Position numbers and translations under genes: made by a program. 64,000 nt of DNA, from the NCBI RefSeq assembly GCF_001485495.1, contig NZ_BCNF01000058.1:1-64000 (forward strand). The letters run 5' to 3'. Each line of letters opens with the position of its first letter. The first letter of the stretch is position 1. Below, one piece after another: positions 17,602-27,463 of this stretch. The DNA comes from Gordonia desulfuricans NBRC 100010. Its GTDB lineage: Bacteria; Actinomycetota; Actinomycetes; Mycobacteriales; Mycobacteriaceae. The notes below the pieces were generated by a model. The model saw only the letters and a list, made by a program, of their open reading frames with translations, was not told the origin of the DNA and searched no databases.

Positions 17602-18165
17602 CTAGGTCGCCAACCCGAGTTCGATCAGTGCCGGGAGCGTGTCGAGGTCGGCGTCGTCGGGGAGCCCGTCGATCGGCCACCACCGCAGGTCCACCGATTC
17701 CGAACTGCGCTCGATGGCCGGCAGGGACCCGTCGGCGGTCGGCGGTGCGACGACGGCGAACTGCACGTCGAGGTGTCGGGTCGGCAGGCCCAGCGAGCAG
17801 GTGATCGGGTGCGTGTGCAACCGGGCGATGGCACCGGTCAGCTCGAGATCGGCGATCCCCGATTCCTCCCGTGCCTCACGGCGTGCGGCGACGGCGATGT
17901 CGGTGTCGTCGGGTTCGCAGTGTCCGCCGAGCTGGACCCATCGGCCCACCCGCGGGTGCAGGGTGAGCAACACGTGGGTGCGGTCGGCGTCGAACACGAT
18001 GGCCGAGGCGGTCAGATGCCCGGGTTCGGAGGCCCGCAGGCATGCATCGGGGGCGGCGGCCAGGAAGGCGAGATAGGCGTGCCGCAACGAATCCTGCTCG
18101 GCGTTGGGGGCCGCCCACCCGGTGAGCAACTCGACCGCCGAGGCGTGCAACGACACGGTGCTCAT
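17602..18165 (-). CDS. NUDIX hydrolase
   Basis: A 187-residue NUDIX protein. The core region [20 protein letters not shown] followed by REAREESGI is a Nudix box with one extra residue between the Gly-Gly start and the REARE helix and with Asp in place of the first Glu, a variant I recognise from actinobacterial NUDIX proteins. The upstream helix-rich segment (residues 1-50) is outside the NUDIX fold. Its ATG at 18165 overlaps the fbiB stop (ATGA), so it is translated with the F420 genes. Substrate unknown; the linkage could mean clean-up of a nucleotide or flavin side product in F420 synthesis, which is inference. Confidence 0.87.
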   Translation of the reverse strand: MSTVSLHASAVELLTGWAAPNAEQDSLRHAYLAFLAAAPDACLRASEPGHLTASAIVFDADRTHVLLTLHPRVGRWVQLGGHCEPDDTDIAVAARREAREESGIADLELTGAIARLHTHPITCSLGLPTRHLDVQFAVVAPPTADGSLPAIERSSESVDLRWWPIDGLPDDADLDTLPALIELGLAT

Positions 18166-19514
18166 CGCTGCACCAGCCACTCGTCGACCGGCGCCGGTGC
18201 GCGCAGTGGCGGTATCTCGGCGGGATGCCCGATCGCGATGGCGCCCAACGGCTCCCAGTTGTCCTCCAGATCGAGGACATCGCCGACGATGTCGGCGGCG
18301 AAGATCGTCGAACCGATCCAGCAGCTACCGAGGCCCCGCACCGACAGCGCCACCAGCAGCGCGTTGACCGCCCCACCGGCGGCGACGGTGAACATGGTGT
18401 GCTCGCACGCGTTGCGCCGCGCGTCGGGATAGGTGTGGGCGCCCTCGGTGACCAGGAACGGGATCACCAGTTCCGGGGCGTCGTAGAGGATCTGTCCGCG
18501 TGCCACCCGCTTGTCCACCGACTCGGCGGACTTGCCGTCGGCGATCAGGTCGGCGCGCCACCGCGCGGCCATCGCATCGAGCAGGGCGCGCCGGCGCCGG
18601 CCGTCCCGGACCCACACGAAGCGCACCGGGTGGGTGTGGTGTGGTGCCGGGGCGGTCAGCGCATCCGCACAGGCGGCCGCGATGTCGTCGGCGTCGACCG
18701 GGGTGTCGGCGAAGGACCGGACGGACCGACGGGTCAGCAGGGCCTCGAGACGGCCCTGCGCGATGGCCTCCTCGGTACCGAGCCGGAACAGGTCGTCGGC
18801 GATCGGCCGGATGAGGTCGGTGGCCGACGAGTCGTCGTCGGTCACGGTCAGGCCGCGCACCACCGCCACCGGCACACCGGCGAGCTTGCCCTTGACCAGA
18901 TCGGCGGCGGCGGCGATCTCGTCGGCGACGGCGATGTCGGTGACGATCAACGGGTTCCCGTGCGCGTCCACACCGCCCTCGTACGGGTGGCTGACGGCGA
19001 TACCGGCGGCGCCGATCGCCACATCGGTCTGTCCGGTGCGCCAGGCCCGGCCCATCGTGTCGGTGACGATCACGGCCACCTCGCGCCCCGCCGCGGCGAG
19101 TGCGGCGCGCAGGCCCCGCGCGCTGGCGTCCGGGTCCTCCGGCAGCAGGGCCAGGCTGTCGCCGGGCACGTTGGAGCCGTCGATCCCGGAGGCCGCCTGC
19201 ACGATGCCCAGCCGGTTCTCGGTGATCAGGGTGCGGTTCCTGCGGGCCACCACCCGGACCGATTCCTGCTCGACCAGCTTGCGCCGCAACGCATCCCGCT
19301 CATCTGGATCGGTGGGGGAGACCACCATCCGGCCCTCGGTCTTGGAGAACACCTTGCTGGTCACCACCACGACGTCACCGGAGGTCAACCACGGTGCGGC
19401 GCGCAGGATCTCGGCGGCGAGATCGCTGGACGTGTCGAACTCGGGAAGCCCGGTGACCGGGCGGATCTCGATGTTGCCGGGCGCGCGGTGATCGCCGATC
19501 CCCGCGGTGCTCAT
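18162..19514 (-). CDS. fbiB: Coenzyme F420:L-glutamate ligase FbiB
   Basis: A 450-residue bifunctional protein. The N-terminal CofE-type domain (about residues 15-245) adds glutamates to F420-0, with motifs [34 protein letters not shown] and [21 protein letters not shown]. The C-terminal nitroreductase-fold domain (about 255-450) binds FMN and reduces dehydro-F420: [38 protein letters not shown]. The domain fusion is typical of actinobacterial FbiB. It is translationally coupled to fbiA upstream (ATGA, 19511-19514) and to the NUDIX gene downstream. fbiC and fbiD are not in the window. Confidence 0.95.
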   Translation of the reverse strand: MSTAGIGDHRAPGNIEIRPVTGLPEFDTSSDLAAEILRAAPWLTSGDVVVVTSKVFSKTEGRMVVSPTDPDERDALRRKLVEQESVRVVARRNRTLITENRLGIVQAASGIDGSNVPGDSLALLPEDPDASARGLRAALAAAGREVAVIVTDTMGRAWRTGQTDVAIGAAGIAVSHPYEGGVDAHGNPLIVTDIAVADEIAAAADLVKGKLAGVPVAVVRGLTVTDDDSSATDLIRPIADDLFRLGTEEAIAQGRLEALLTRRSVRSFADTPVDADDIAAACADALTAPAPHHTHPVRFVWVRDGRRRRALLDAMAARWRADLIADGKSAESVDKRVARGQILYDAPELVIPFLVTEGAHTYPDARRNACEHTMFTVAAGGAVNALLVALSVRGLGSCWIGSTIFAADIVGDVLDLEDNWEPLGAIAIGHPAEIPPLRAPAPVDEWLVQR

Positions 19515-20539
19515 GCGCTCGCCGCGGGGGTGTCGACGCCGACGAGGGCGCAGGCGTCACGCACCATCTGTGCCGTGGTGACCGGATCGGACATCAGCAG
19601 GGGTGCGGCGCCGATCGCGATACCGTCCACGGCGGCGTGATCACCCTCGGCGATCAGCCACCCGTCGAGGATTCCGTTGGCACTGCGCGCCCCGTAGTGG
19701 GCGGCGATCGCCTCGGCGGTGGTCTCGACCCCGATCACCGACAGGCACTCGTCGGCCATGCCGCGCAGCGGCCGGTTGTCGATCACCGGCGAGACGCCGA
19801 CGACGCGTGCGGTGGTGGTCCGTAGCGCACTGCGCACCCCGGGGACGTTGATGATCGCCCCGATGCTGACCACCGGATTGCTCGGCGCCAGCAGTACGAC
19901 GTCGGCCTCGGCGATGGCCTCGAGGACTCCGGGGGCGGCGGCGGTCTCGTCCGAACCGACCTGCGCGAAACCGAAAGTGGGTATCTTCGCTCGGTGGCGG
20001 ACCCACCACTCCTGGAAGTGGATGGCGACGCGGTCGCCCTCGTCGCCGTCGGGTTTGGCGACCACCACGTGGGTCTCGTGCCGATCGTCGGTGGCGGGGA
20101 TCAGTCGCACGCCCGGTTGCCACCGCCGGCACAGGGCGGCGGTGACATCGGAGAGCCGGTACCCGGCGTCGAGCATCTGGGTGCGGATCAGATGGGTGGC
20201 GAGGTCGCGGTCGCCGAGGCCGAACCAGTCCGGGTCGGCGCCGTAGTTCGCCAGTTCTTCCTTGGCGTTCCACGTCTCGTTGCGTCGTCCCCACCCGCGC
20301 TCGGGATCGATCCCGCCACCCAGGGTGTACATACAGGTGTCGAGATCCGGGCAGATCCGCACGCCGTGCATCCAGGCGTCGTCGCCGACATTGACGATCG
20401 CCGTGATCTCGTGGTCGGCGGCGACATCGGCCGGGCCGGGGTCGGCCGGCGGCGGAAACGGTGTCGGGCCCAGCAATTCGCGCACACCCAACAGGAAACG
20501 GGCGCCACCGACGCCGCCGACGAGAACGGTCACCTTCAC
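19511..20539 (-). CDS. fbiA: F420 biosynthesis transferase FbiA (CofD)
   Basis: This 342-residue CofD-family enzyme transfers the phospho-three-carbon unit (2-phospho-L-lactate or phosphoenolpyruvate moiety) to Fo, giving F420-0 or dehydro-F420-0. Conserved segments are [17 protein letters not shown] at the N terminus, [52 protein letters not shown] and [14 protein letters not shown]. The start is the GTG at 20539, which aligns with the family N terminus ([10 protein letters not shown]); the extra 28 codons upstream are not conserved. It heads the fbiA-fbiB-NUDIX unit and is divergent from whiB2 across about 470 bp. Confidence 0.94.
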   Translation of the reverse strand: MKVTVLVGGVGGARFLLGVRELLGPTPFPPPADPGPADVAADHEITAIVNVGDDAWMHGVRICPDLDTCMYTLGGGIDPERGWGRRNETWNAKEELANYGADPDWFGLGDRDLATHLIRTQMLDAGYRLSDVTAALCRRWQPGVRLIPATDDRHETHVVVAKPDGDEGDRVAIHFQEWWVRHRAKIPTFGFAQVGSDETAAAPGVLEAIAEADVVLLAPSNPVVSIGAIINVPGVRSALRTTTARVVGVSPVIDNRPLRGMADECLSVIGVETTAEAIAAHYGARSANGILDGWLIAEGDHAAVDGIAIGAAPLLMSDPVTTAQMVRDACALVGVDTPAASA

Positions 20540-21011
20540 GTCCGCCAACTGTAGTGGCCCGGAGGTGGCGGGGTGGCCTGTGGTCGGGTATACCGGTCCA
20601 CGTGCATCGCCGATGCGATGCATACCCTTCCCCGACCATCCGCCACCGAGTGTGGCGGACGATGTCGCAGTGTGAGATTGCCGACGAAATGCCGACGTGA
20701 CGTGTCGCAGCGCACGTTTGTGTCGGTCGATGGTATTAGGGGAATTCGTCTCTCGGCTTGACCCCGGCGGGCGTGACCGTGTGTAATCACATCAGTGTCA
20801 TTTCCGTTCGAGATCGAGAATCGTTGCACCCGAAGGTGCTTCGACAGCATGTTCGAACGGCGTCGCTCCGGATTTCGGGGGTATGGAGTCCGTCCTGCGG
20901 GGACACTGGGGTGAAGATCGAACGAGTGCGGATGAGTGGGGTGACGCGGCGGTGGTGCCGTGGCGCGAGACGGTAGACCAAGAACGACTTCCCAGGCAGG
21001 AGGCGCCGACG
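20540..21011. promoter_or_regulatory. Long divergent region between fbiA and whiB2
   Basis: About 472 bp with no supported gene; its short frames on both strands lack coding character. It probably holds a long whiB2 leader. A small perfect hairpin, CGAAG-GTG-CTTCG, lies at about 20830-20842. Two near-repeats of GTCGCAGYG occur near 20661 and 20704. I cannot assign a promoter with confidence. Confidence 0.4.
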
Positions 21012-21437
21012 ATGGCATTCAGCGACCCGATCGGCAATCCCCTTGAATCACAAGGTCATTCCGACTTCACGTCCGACGATTTCTATCGGACCATGGGTCC
21101 GGTGGACGAGTCGGCCCTGATCCCGGCGCCGGAGGCGACGCAGGCGGATGCGGACGAGGACCGACGGCGGCATCTGTCGTTGGTCTCCAACGAGTTCGAG
21201 GAGCTCTTCGACACCGTCGAGGAGCAGTGGCAGGACCGTGCGCTCTGTGCGCAGACCGATCCCGAGGCATTCTTCCCGGAGAAGGGTGGCTCGACCCGCG
21301 AGGCCAAGCGCATCTGTTCCGGGTGCGAGGTCAAGGCCGAGTGCCTCGAGTACGCGCTGGCCAATGACGAGCGGTTCGGTATCTGGGGCGGGCTCTCCGA
21401 GCGGGAACGCCGTCGCCTCAAGCGCGGGATCATTTGA
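21012..21437 (+). CDS. whiB2: WhiB2 (WhmD) iron-sulfur transcriptional regulator
   Basis: A 141-residue WhiB protein that binds a 4Fe-4S cluster and controls septation in mycolata (WhmD in M. smegmatis). Cluster ligands are Cys79, Cys102, Cys105 and Cys111 (ALCAQTD; ICSGCEVKAEC). The WhiB turn FGIWGGLSERERRRL follows, ending with the basic tail KRGII. The start at 21012 was chosen because AGGAGG at 20998-21003 is 8 nt upstream; a longer frame from 20883 has no such site. The place between fbiA and the Rv3259-like gene matches Rv3260. An acidic N-terminal half of about 75 residues is normal for WhiB2. Confidence 0.93.
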   Translation: MAFSDPIGNPLESQGHSDFTSDDFYRTMGPVDESALIPAPEATQADADEDRRRHLSLVSNEFEELFDTVEEQWQDRALCAQTDPEAFFPEKGGSTREAKRICSGCEVKAECLEYALANDERFGIWGGLSERERRRLKRGII

Positions 21438-21528
21438 TCCACAACGGTTTTTCGAGCCAATCGGCTTTGTCGAACGTCGGCTAGCGCCGCGCCTGAACGT
21501 TTCGATCAGAGGAATTCTTCTCGCCGAC

Positions 21529-21560
21529 GCCGCGGGGATCGGTACACACCGACCCGCGGC
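21529..21560 (+). terminator. Terminator-like hairpin after whiB2
   Basis: GCCGCGGG-GA-TCGGT (21529-21543) pairs with ACCGACCCGCGGC (21548-21560), a 13-bp stem with a 2-nt bulge and an ACAC loop, followed by TTCTTGCGTT. It lies 92 nt after the whiB2 stop, before the convergent metallopeptidase-family gene. Confidence 0.55.
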
Positions 21561-21664
21561 TTCTTGCGTTCCCGCGGCTTCGTGCATTCGCTGTCACCGG
21601 TCGCGTGCGATGTCACCGGGTGCTGCGCTGTCGCCGTCGGCGGTCCGGGATGGGCGGGGACAGG

Positions 21665-22195
21665 TCAGTCGAGTCCGCGGTCGATGGTGTCCTCGTCCAC
21701 GCCGAGATAGGTGGCGACCTGTTGCACCAGCACCTCGTGGATGAGTTCCACCAGCTCGATGTCGCGGCGGGCCCGGCTCTCCAGCGGCCGCCGGAACAGC
21801 ACCACCCGTGCGCGGGTCGGCTGTCCGTGGACGTCCACGCCCGCCGGGATCAGCCGGGCCAGCGGAACGGCACCGTCGGCGGTCACCTCGTCGGGCCACT
21901 GGATCGTGTCGGGATCACGCGGCAGCATCCGTGGGATCTCGTCCACCGCGATGTCGAGCCCGGCGAGCTCGTCATGCCACCGGACGTCGATCTCGCCGAA
22001 TGCATCGAGGACCACCGCGTCGAACTCGTCGGAGCGGCTGCGCCAGGCCGGCACCTGCGGCGGCAGCAGCGGGGCGCGCAGACCGCGTCCCCGGCGGTCA
22101 CGCCGGCGCCCACCCTGACGGCCGGGTGTGCCGGTGCCGCCCGTCGGACGTCCGGAACCGCCGCTCCGGGATCGTCGGAGCCCATCGATGCGCAT
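21665..22195 (-). CDS. Zincin-fold metallopeptidase family protein (Rv3259 type)
   Basis: A 176-residue protein. A basic Gly/Arg-rich N terminus (residues 1-38) leads into the conserved block LRAPLLPPQVPAWRSRSDEFD, LDIAVDEIPRMLPRDPD and LARLIPAGVDVHGQPTRARV. The helix LVELIHEVLVQQVATYLG corresponds to the HExxH helix of minimal zincins, but the second His is absent (HEVLV), as I recall for the Rv3259 group. Catalysis by a classic zinc site is therefore doubtful. It stands between whiB2 and DUF3499 exactly as Rv3259 does. Function unknown. Confidence 0.85.
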   Translation of the reverse strand: MRIDGLRRSRSGGSGRPTGGTGTPGRQGGRRRDRRGRGLRAPLLPPQVPAWRSRSDEFDAVVLDAFGEIDVRWHDELAGLDIAVDEIPRMLPRDPDTIQWPDEVTADGAVPLARLIPAGVDVHGQPTRARVVLFRRPLESRARRDIELVELIHEVLVQQVATYLGVDEDTIDRGLD

Positions 22196-22296
22196 GGCGT
22201 GAGTGTAGGAGCCGGACGGCCCGATGTCTCGCTCCGGGGAGCCCGGCGCGCGTGTCGACTCGGGGGATCGGCACCCGGGGGGATAACCTCGATGGC

Positions 22297-22818
22297 GTGA
22301 AGCTTCCCCGTCAGTGCTGTAGGCCAGGCTGTGCGCGTTCCGCGGTGGCCACGCTGACCTTCGTGTATGCGGAGTCGACCGCCGTGATCGGGCCGCTCGC
22401 GAGTTCGGCCGAACCGCATTCCTGGGACCTGTGCGACGACCATGCCCGTCGCATCACGGTGCCGCGCGGCTGGGAGATGCTGCGGAGTGAGCGGGGATTC
22501 TCCGCACCTCCGGCCGAGGACTACGAACTGACCGCACTGGCCGAGGCCGTGCGCGAGGTCGGTGCCGGTGGGCGCAGCCGACTGGGTGCCGACCGCATGG
22601 GAGCCGACTGGATCGGCGCGGATCGCCAGGGTGCCGAACGGTCCCGCGCGGAAGCCTTCGACGGTTTCGACGACATGACCCCCGGACGCCATCGCGCGCC
22701 GGTACGGCCCGAGGTGACCCCGACGCCGGGTGAGGGCCTGACCGGTCGCCGCGGCGCCACCAAACCACGACCAGGGCGCCGCGGACATCTGCGCGTGCTG
22801 CCCGACCCGGTGGACTGA
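22297..22818 (+). CDS. DUF3499 protein (Rv3258 type)
   Basis: A 173-residue protein. The N-terminal half has the DUF3499 pattern with likely zinc ligands: RQCCRPGCARSAVATLTFVY and WDLCDDHARRITVPRGWEM. The middle carries a degenerate GAD repeat (RLGADRMGADWIGADRQGAE), and the tail is basic and Pro-rich. The start is the GTG at 22297 (VKLPRQCC), fitting the family. It is the Rv3258c counterpart; in mycobacteria the next gene is manB, which is missing here. Function is unknown; a small zinc-binding role is inferred from Cys/His spacing. Confidence 0.88.
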   Translation: MKLPRQCCRPGCARSAVATLTFVYAESTAVIGPLASSAEPHSWDLCDDHARRITVPRGWEMLRSERGFSAPPAEDYELTALAEAVREVGAGGRSRLGADRMGADWIGADRQGAERSRAEAFDGFDDMTPGRHRAPVRPEVTPTPGEGLTGRRGATKPRPGRRGHLRVLPDPVD

Positions 22819-22943
22819 CCGCTCTGGCCGAGCAACTCGGTGAGGCGGGCTCCACGAGTTCGGCCGCCACCGGATCCGACGCCACGGGAATTGCCTCCGT
22901 GGTCTCCGGGCGGACGTCGGGGCCGCTGACTACTGTAGGTGTC

Positions 22944-24074
22944 ATGCGAACCGGAGCACCCGATCTCGACGACGTCGAGGAGCTGATCGCCGCCGATTCC
23001 GACGGACTGCTCCACGCCGTGGCGATGGCCGGGGCGCAGGTGCGCGCGGTGGCCGAGGCGGTCCGTGAGGGCGTCACCGAACCCCTGGCCGACCTCCGGC
23101 CCCGCAGCGTGGTCATCGTGTGCCCTTCGGCGGGCCCGGCCGCGGCCGCGGTGGCGGTGGTCTCTGCTTCGGTCGCCACCGGGATCGACGTCCCGATCGT
23201 CTGTACCCCCGGACTTCCCGGCTGGATCGGTCCGCTCGACGTGGTGGTCGTCGCCGGTGTCGACGGCGGCGACATGGTCCTGGCCGATGCCGCGGCCCGC
23301 GCCCTGCGTCGGCGTGCCGAGGTCGTGGTGGCCGCACCGATCGAGGGACCGCTGCGGGATGCGCTCGGTGGCAACGGGATCGATCTGTCGCCGCGGATCG
23401 ACGTCGACCCGCGGTTCCGGTTCGCGGGGTTCGTCGCGGCCCTGCTGGCGACGCTCACCGCACTGCGCGCGGTCCGGTTCACCGGCAACCCGCCCGACCT
23501 GGGTGATCTCGCCGACGCCCTCGACACCGAGGCCATGGCCGGGCATCCCTCCCACGACAGCTTCCACAACCAGGCCAAGTCGCTGGCCGCACGGCTCGAC
23601 GAGAACGCGGTCCTCTGGTCGGGCGACACCCCGGCCGCGTCGGCGCTCGCGGCCCGGGCCGCGGCCGTCGTCTTCTCGCTCACCGGCACGGCCGGCGCCG
23701 CCCTCGACCTGCCCGACCTGCTCCGCGGATGGCATCGGCGATGGTCGGGTGCCACGACGGCGGTGGACTCGATCTTCCACGATCCCGAGCTCGACGGTCC
23801 GCTCGGCGAGGTGCCGCCGCGGGTGCTGATGGTGAGCACTCCGGCCCGGGAATGGCAGACCCGCAGGCGGATCGCGGCGATCTCGACGGCCGAGACGGTC
23901 GTCGCCGACGCCGACCTGTCGTCCACATCCCCTGTGCCCGATGGTGGCGGGCCGGGTTGGGGTGGGATCGAGGATCTCACCGATGTTCCCGCCGACCTCA
24001 CCTCGATGCTCGTGCTGATGGTGCGTATCGAGATGGCGGCGGTCTACCTGCGTCTGATCGGAGCCGGACAGTAA
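22944..24074 (+). CDS. TobH-like / SIS-domain-like protein (Rv3256 type)
   Basis: A 376-residue protein that fills the Rv3256c position between the DUF3499 and manA genes and is often called TobH. It begins MRTGAPDLDDVEELIAADSD. A Rossmann-like segment runs VVIVCPSAGPAAAAVAVVSAS, with VVVVAGVDGGDMVLADAAAR and VVVAAPIEGPL, similar in layout to phosphosugar isomerase (SIS) folds. Its stop overlaps the manA start (TAATG), so the two are translationally coupled, pointing to mannose or nucleotide-sugar metabolism. An earlier GTG at 22899 would add 15 unconserved residues. The biochemical role is not established. Confidence 0.8.
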   Translation: MRTGAPDLDDVEELIAADSDGLLHAVAMAGAQVRAVAEAVREGVTEPLADLRPRSVVIVCPSAGPAAAAVAVVSASVATGIDVPIVCTPGLPGWIGPLDVVVVAGVDGGDMVLADAAARALRRRAEVVVAAPIEGPLRDALGGNGIDLSPRIDVDPRFRFAGFVAALLATLTALRAVRFTGNPPDLGDLADALDTEAMAGHPSHDSFHNQAKSLAARLDENAVLWSGDTPAASALAARAAAVVFSLTGTAGAALDLPDLLRGWHRRWSGATTAVDSIFHDPELDGPLGEVPPRVLMVSTPAREWQTRRRIAAISTAETVVADADLSSTSPVPDGGGPGWGGIEDLTDVPADLTSMLVLMVRIEMAAVYLRLIGAGQ

Positions 24075-25321
24075 TGAGAGTGCTCGACGGAGTCGTGCGT
24101 CCCTATGCTTGGGGGTCGCGCACGGCGATCGCCTCGTTGCGGGGGAAACCCGTCCCGTCACCACATCCGGAGGCCGAACTGTGGTTCGGTGCCCATGCCG
24201 CGGGTCCTGCCCGGATCGCCGACGGCGGGTCCGGGTCTCCGGCGACCGATCTGCTGGCGGCGATCGACGCCGACCCGGCACGGGCGTTGGGGACGGCCAC
24301 CGCGTCCCGGTTCGACGGTCGGCTGCCGTTCCTGCTCAAGGTGCTCGCCGCCGAGGAGCCGTTGTCGTTGCAGGCCCATCCGTCGTCGGAACAGGCCCGT
24401 GAGGGATTCGAGCGGGAGAACGCCGCCGGCCTGACCCTCGATGCGCTGCACCGCAACTACCGCGATCCGTGGCACAAACCCGAGTTGATCGTCGCGTTGT
24501 CGGAGTTCGACGCCCTCGCCGGGTTCCGTGAGCCCGCCGACACCATCGCGTTGCTGCGGGAACTGCAAGTGGCAGAACTCGATCCCTATCTGGGGATGCT
24601 GGCCGGTCAACCCGATGCGAATGGCCTGCGGGCGTTGTTCACCACCTGGCTGACCCTGCCCGAGGGCACGATCGCGCGGTTGATGCCGCCGGTCCTCGCT
24701 GCGGCGGTGTCGTCGTTGGAGAAGGGGGCCGGTGGCTTCGACGCGGAGATGCGGACCCTGCTCGAACTCGGTGAGATGTATCCGAACGACCCGGGGGTGC
24801 TGGCGTCCCTGCTGCTCAACCGGGTCCGGCTGAGCCCGGGTGAGGGGCTGTACCTGTCGGCAGGCAATCTGCACGCCTACCTGAACGGGACCGGCGTGGA
24901 GGTCATGGCCAACTCCGACAACGTCCTGCGCGGTGGCCTGACCCCGAAACACATCGACGTCCCGGAACTGTTGCGGGTCCTGGACTTCACCCCGGTCGCG
25001 GTCGCCGATCTGGTCCCGCGGATCCGTACGGTCGGTGCCGAACGCGTCTACCTGACACCGGCCCCCGAGTTCCGGCTCTCCCGTGTCGAACTCGACGGCA
25101 CCGGGATGACCGGCCCGTCGTCGATCTCCTTCGACATGCCCGGGCCGCAGATCCTGGCGGTGCTGTCCGGCACCATCGAGATCCGCCCCGTCGGCGGTGC
25201 ACCGATCCGGGTGCCCTGCGGTCAGGCGGCGTGGCTGACCGACGCCGACCCGGACGTCGTGGTGCGGGCGGACTCCGCACGTGCGGTCTTCTTCCGCGCG
25301 CTGGTACCGATCACCGACTGA
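24074..25321 (+). CDS. manA: Mannose-6-phosphate isomerase ManA
   Basis: A 415-residue type I phosphomannose isomerase, interconverting fructose-6-phosphate and mannose-6-phosphate for GDP-mannose and mannolipid synthesis. Zinc-site motifs are PLSLQAHPSSEQAREGFERE and the Glu in DPWHKPELIVALSEF, then LYLSAGNLHAYLNGTGVEVMANSDNVLRGG with the final His and the catalytic Arg region (quoted here as overlapping parts LYLSAGNLHAYLNG and VEVMANSDNVLRGG). C-terminal cupin folds continue to residue 415. The ATG at 24074 overlaps the previous TAA by one base. The expected partner gene manB (phosphomannomutase) is absent from this block. Confidence 0.93.
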   Translation: MRVLDGVVRPYAWGSRTAIASLRGKPVPSPHPEAELWFGAHAAGPARIADGGSGSPATDLLAAIDADPARALGTATASRFDGRLPFLLKVLAAEEPLSLQAHPSSEQAREGFERENAAGLTLDALHRNYRDPWHKPELIVALSEFDALAGFREPADTIALLRELQVAELDPYLGMLAGQPDANGLRALFTTWLTLPEGTIARLMPPVLAAAVSSLEKGAGGFDAEMRTLLELGEMYPNDPGVLASLLLNRVRLSPGEGLYLSAGNLHAYLNGTGVEVMANSDNVLRGGLTPKHIDVPELLRVLDFTPVAVADLVPRIRTVGAERVYLTPAPEFRLSRVELDGTGMTGPSSISFDMPGPQILAVLSGTIEIRPVGGAPIRVPCGQAAWLTDADPDVVVRADSARAVFFRALVPITD

Positions 25322-25378
25322 CGCCGTGGACCGCGGGCTCGGACCGCGGCGGTGGACCGGTGGCCGACCGACATACGA

Positions 25379-27235
25379 TCAGCGGCGCTGGGCGGGTTCG
25401 GCCGCCGGGGCGCCCACCAACGCCCATTCCTGCGGGGTCGTGACCATCGTGACATCCACCCGGCCGCTCGGGCTCGTGATCGAGATCCGTTGGGGTGACA
25501 CCGAATCCTGCTCGAGGATCACCGTGGCCGCGGGATGGCGGGTGGCCGCGGCCGGGTCCGGGGCGACGATCATCGTGCCTGCGGACGGGCCGGGGGCGGG
25601 CGGACCGACCGGGGCATGATCGTCGTACACCTCGACCCGCTGCGCGGGGGTGACCGGCGACTGTTCGGCAAAGGCGAGTCGGTGTGGGTCGCCGACGGAT
25701 GCGACCAGGGTGCGCCACCGGCGGTGGTCGGCGGTACGGATCGCCACCGGGACCCCGATGGCCACCGCGCGGGCGACGGTCTGCATCGCGAACGCCACCG
25801 TCCCGATCACCACCACCGTCCCGACGTCGGGTCCGTTGAGTCGTACCGACACCGCACGGCCGGCCGCATCGGCGCCGACGAGTTGCCCGCAGCCCGCCGC
25901 GGGCATGCGGACCCGATGGAGGAGCCGGTGGGCGGCGGGGCCGTCGACGCCCGGCAGATGCCGGTCGAGACGGGCCGGTGACGCGACCGGCAATCCGGCG
26001 GTGAGCGCGTCGAGTTGCCGACCCGGCAACGGGCGCAGCCGGTTCCCCGGGATGATCGACGGGACGGTGACGCCCGTGGCCGGGCCGTCGAGGTGATCGA
26101 GCCGTACCAGTGCGGCCACCCGGAGCCGGCCCTCGGCGGACCGGGTCAGACGGGTGACGACGGTGGCCGACGGTACCGTCGAGGTCCAGGCCCCGGCGAG
26201 TACCGCCTCCAGCGCAGCCGGATCGACGGCGAACATCCGCGATTGCCGCGACCCCACCGCCAGACGGTCCCAGTTCTCGACGACATCTCCGGGCTCGGTG
26301 CCGTCGAGGAGTCGTCGTGTGGCGGTGGTGATCTCACCTGCGGTCAGCGGCGTCGCCGACAGCCCGTGCGCCGACAGGCGGCGGGCCACCCGGGTGGTGG
26401 TGATGGTGGCCGCGCGCAGCGCACCGACCGCGCCGCCACCGCGTCGTGCGACGGCATCCGGGCAGTCCCGCGGATCGAGCCGCAGGATCACCAGCACGCT
26501 GCGATGGGCGGTTGCGGGCAGTGGCCCGAGCAACTGCCGGTAGGTCTGGGCGAGTCCGCCGTTCCCGCCGACGGCGTGGGCGGCCGAGACGACGTCGACG
26601 CTCCGTAGGGGGATGTCGAACGGGTCGAGGCACCCGGCGAGCACGTCGAGTGGAATCGACTGTCCCCGTGCCGATTCGGTGACCGCAGCGTGCGGTGTCA
26701 GGAACACCGGCGCGGTGCCCCGGGGACTCACCCGCAGAACCGTGATCAGGGTGTCGCCCGCCCACCGGGCACCGATGACCGGACCGATGCCCGAACCGGT
26801 GCGTGGTGAACGGCCCGGTACCGGACGCGTGTCGGTGGGGATGTCGAATGGAGCGGGCACAGTCGCCGGCGGTCGGTGCAGACGCGAGGCGGTGAAGGCG
26901 ACGCGCCGGCCCAGCCGGCCGAGCAGCGAACCGCGGTCGGACCACCGGATCAGGGTCAGTGCCGCGATCGCGGCGATCAGCGGTGCGGCCACCCCGATCG
27001 GTGACCTCAGCATCACCCCGACGGTCAATCCGGCGCCGAGCAGCACCTCGATCACGACGAGGGTGGCGAGCCCGGGGGTGGCCGCACGGCGCCGTGCGGT
27101 CGGCCGGAGACGGCCGGTGGGGCTGGGACCGCCCGCACGGCGGTCGCCGGGACCGGTGCCGCGGGTGCGGCCGTCGTCGGTGTCGTCTGTGACAGGCGCG
27201 TCGGTCGAGCGCTCGTCTGTGATGCCGATCGTCAC
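25379..27235 (-). CDS. eccE: Type VII secretion protein EccE
   Basis: A 618-residue membrane component of an ESX/type VII secretion system. A polar N terminus (residues 1-50) is followed by two close membrane helices at about 54-74 (LATLVVIEVLLGAGLTVGVM) and 80-98 (GVAAPLIAAIAALTLIRW), then a large extracytoplasmic/peripheral domain with RWAGDTLITVLRVSP, DVLAGCLDPFDIPLRSVDVV and SSRVARRLSAHGL-type segments (here TTRVARRLSAHGL) usual in EccE. The start is the GTG at 27235; the frame is open further but without conservation. It is divergent from eccB across 228 bp. No EccC, EccD, MycP or Esx gene is in the window, so the rest of the apparatus must lie elsewhere. Confidence 0.83.
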   Translation of the reverse strand: MTIGITDERSTDAPVTDDTDDGRTRGTGPGDRRAGGPSPTGRLRPTARRRAATPGLATLVVIEVLLGAGLTVGVMLRSPIGVAAPLIAAIAALTLIRWSDRGSLLGRLGRRVAFTASRLHRPPATVPAPFDIPTDTRPVPGRSPRTGSGIGPVIGARWAGDTLITVLRVSPRGTAPVFLTPHAAVTESARGQSIPLDVLAGCLDPFDIPLRSVDVVSAAHAVGGNGGLAQTYRQLLGPLPATAHRSVLVILRLDPRDCPDAVARRGGGAVGALRAATITTTRVARRLSAHGLSATPLTAGEITTATRRLLDGTEPGDVVENWDRLAVGSRQSRMFAVDPAALEAVLAGAWTSTVPSATVVTRLTRSAEGRLRVAALVRLDHLDGPATGVTVPSIIPGNRLRPLPGRQLDALTAGLPVASPARLDRHLPGVDGPAAHRLLHRVRMPAAGCGQLVGADAAGRAVSVRLNGPDVGTVVVIGTVAFAMQTVARAVAIGVPVAIRTADHRRWRTLVASVGDPHRLAFAEQSPVTPAQRVEVYDDHAPVGPPAPGPSAGTMIVAPDPAAATRHPAATVILEQDSVSPQRISITSPSGRVDVTMVTTPQEWALVGAPAAEPAQRR

Positions 27236-27463
27236 GGTCCCCCCGTATCGTCGTCGCCGGCAGCGCATCCGGGGACGTCAACGGCCCCCGGCGGATGCGA
27301 TGTATCGGTTAGGCTACCCCTGCACTGCCGCTGATCACCGTCGATCGCGGGGTGTGGGGAATTCTCGTCTGTGGGGGAACCGCCGGGGGCTGCGCTGCGT
27401 CTGATGTGGTGACCGGCGTGGGTTCGGTGCCGGCCGATCGCGCCGGATGGGGAGGGGGTGGCG
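27236..27463. promoter_or_regulatory. Divergent eccE/eccB control region
   Basis: The 228-bp gap contains an 8-bp inverted repeat CGCATCCG ... CGGATGCG (about 27266-27300) and a TTAGGCTACCCC stretch at about 27309-27320. The latter could be a -10 element (TAGGCT) for eccB or a weak iron-box half site. Both T7SS genes must be transcribed from here. Confidence 0.4.

Noticed and set aside
27304-27322. Possible iron box upstream of eccB (TTAGGCTACCC)
   Set aside because: Only about 13 of 19 positions match the IdeR consensus, and TAGGCT is also a usual actinobacterial -10 sequence, so iron control is not supported.
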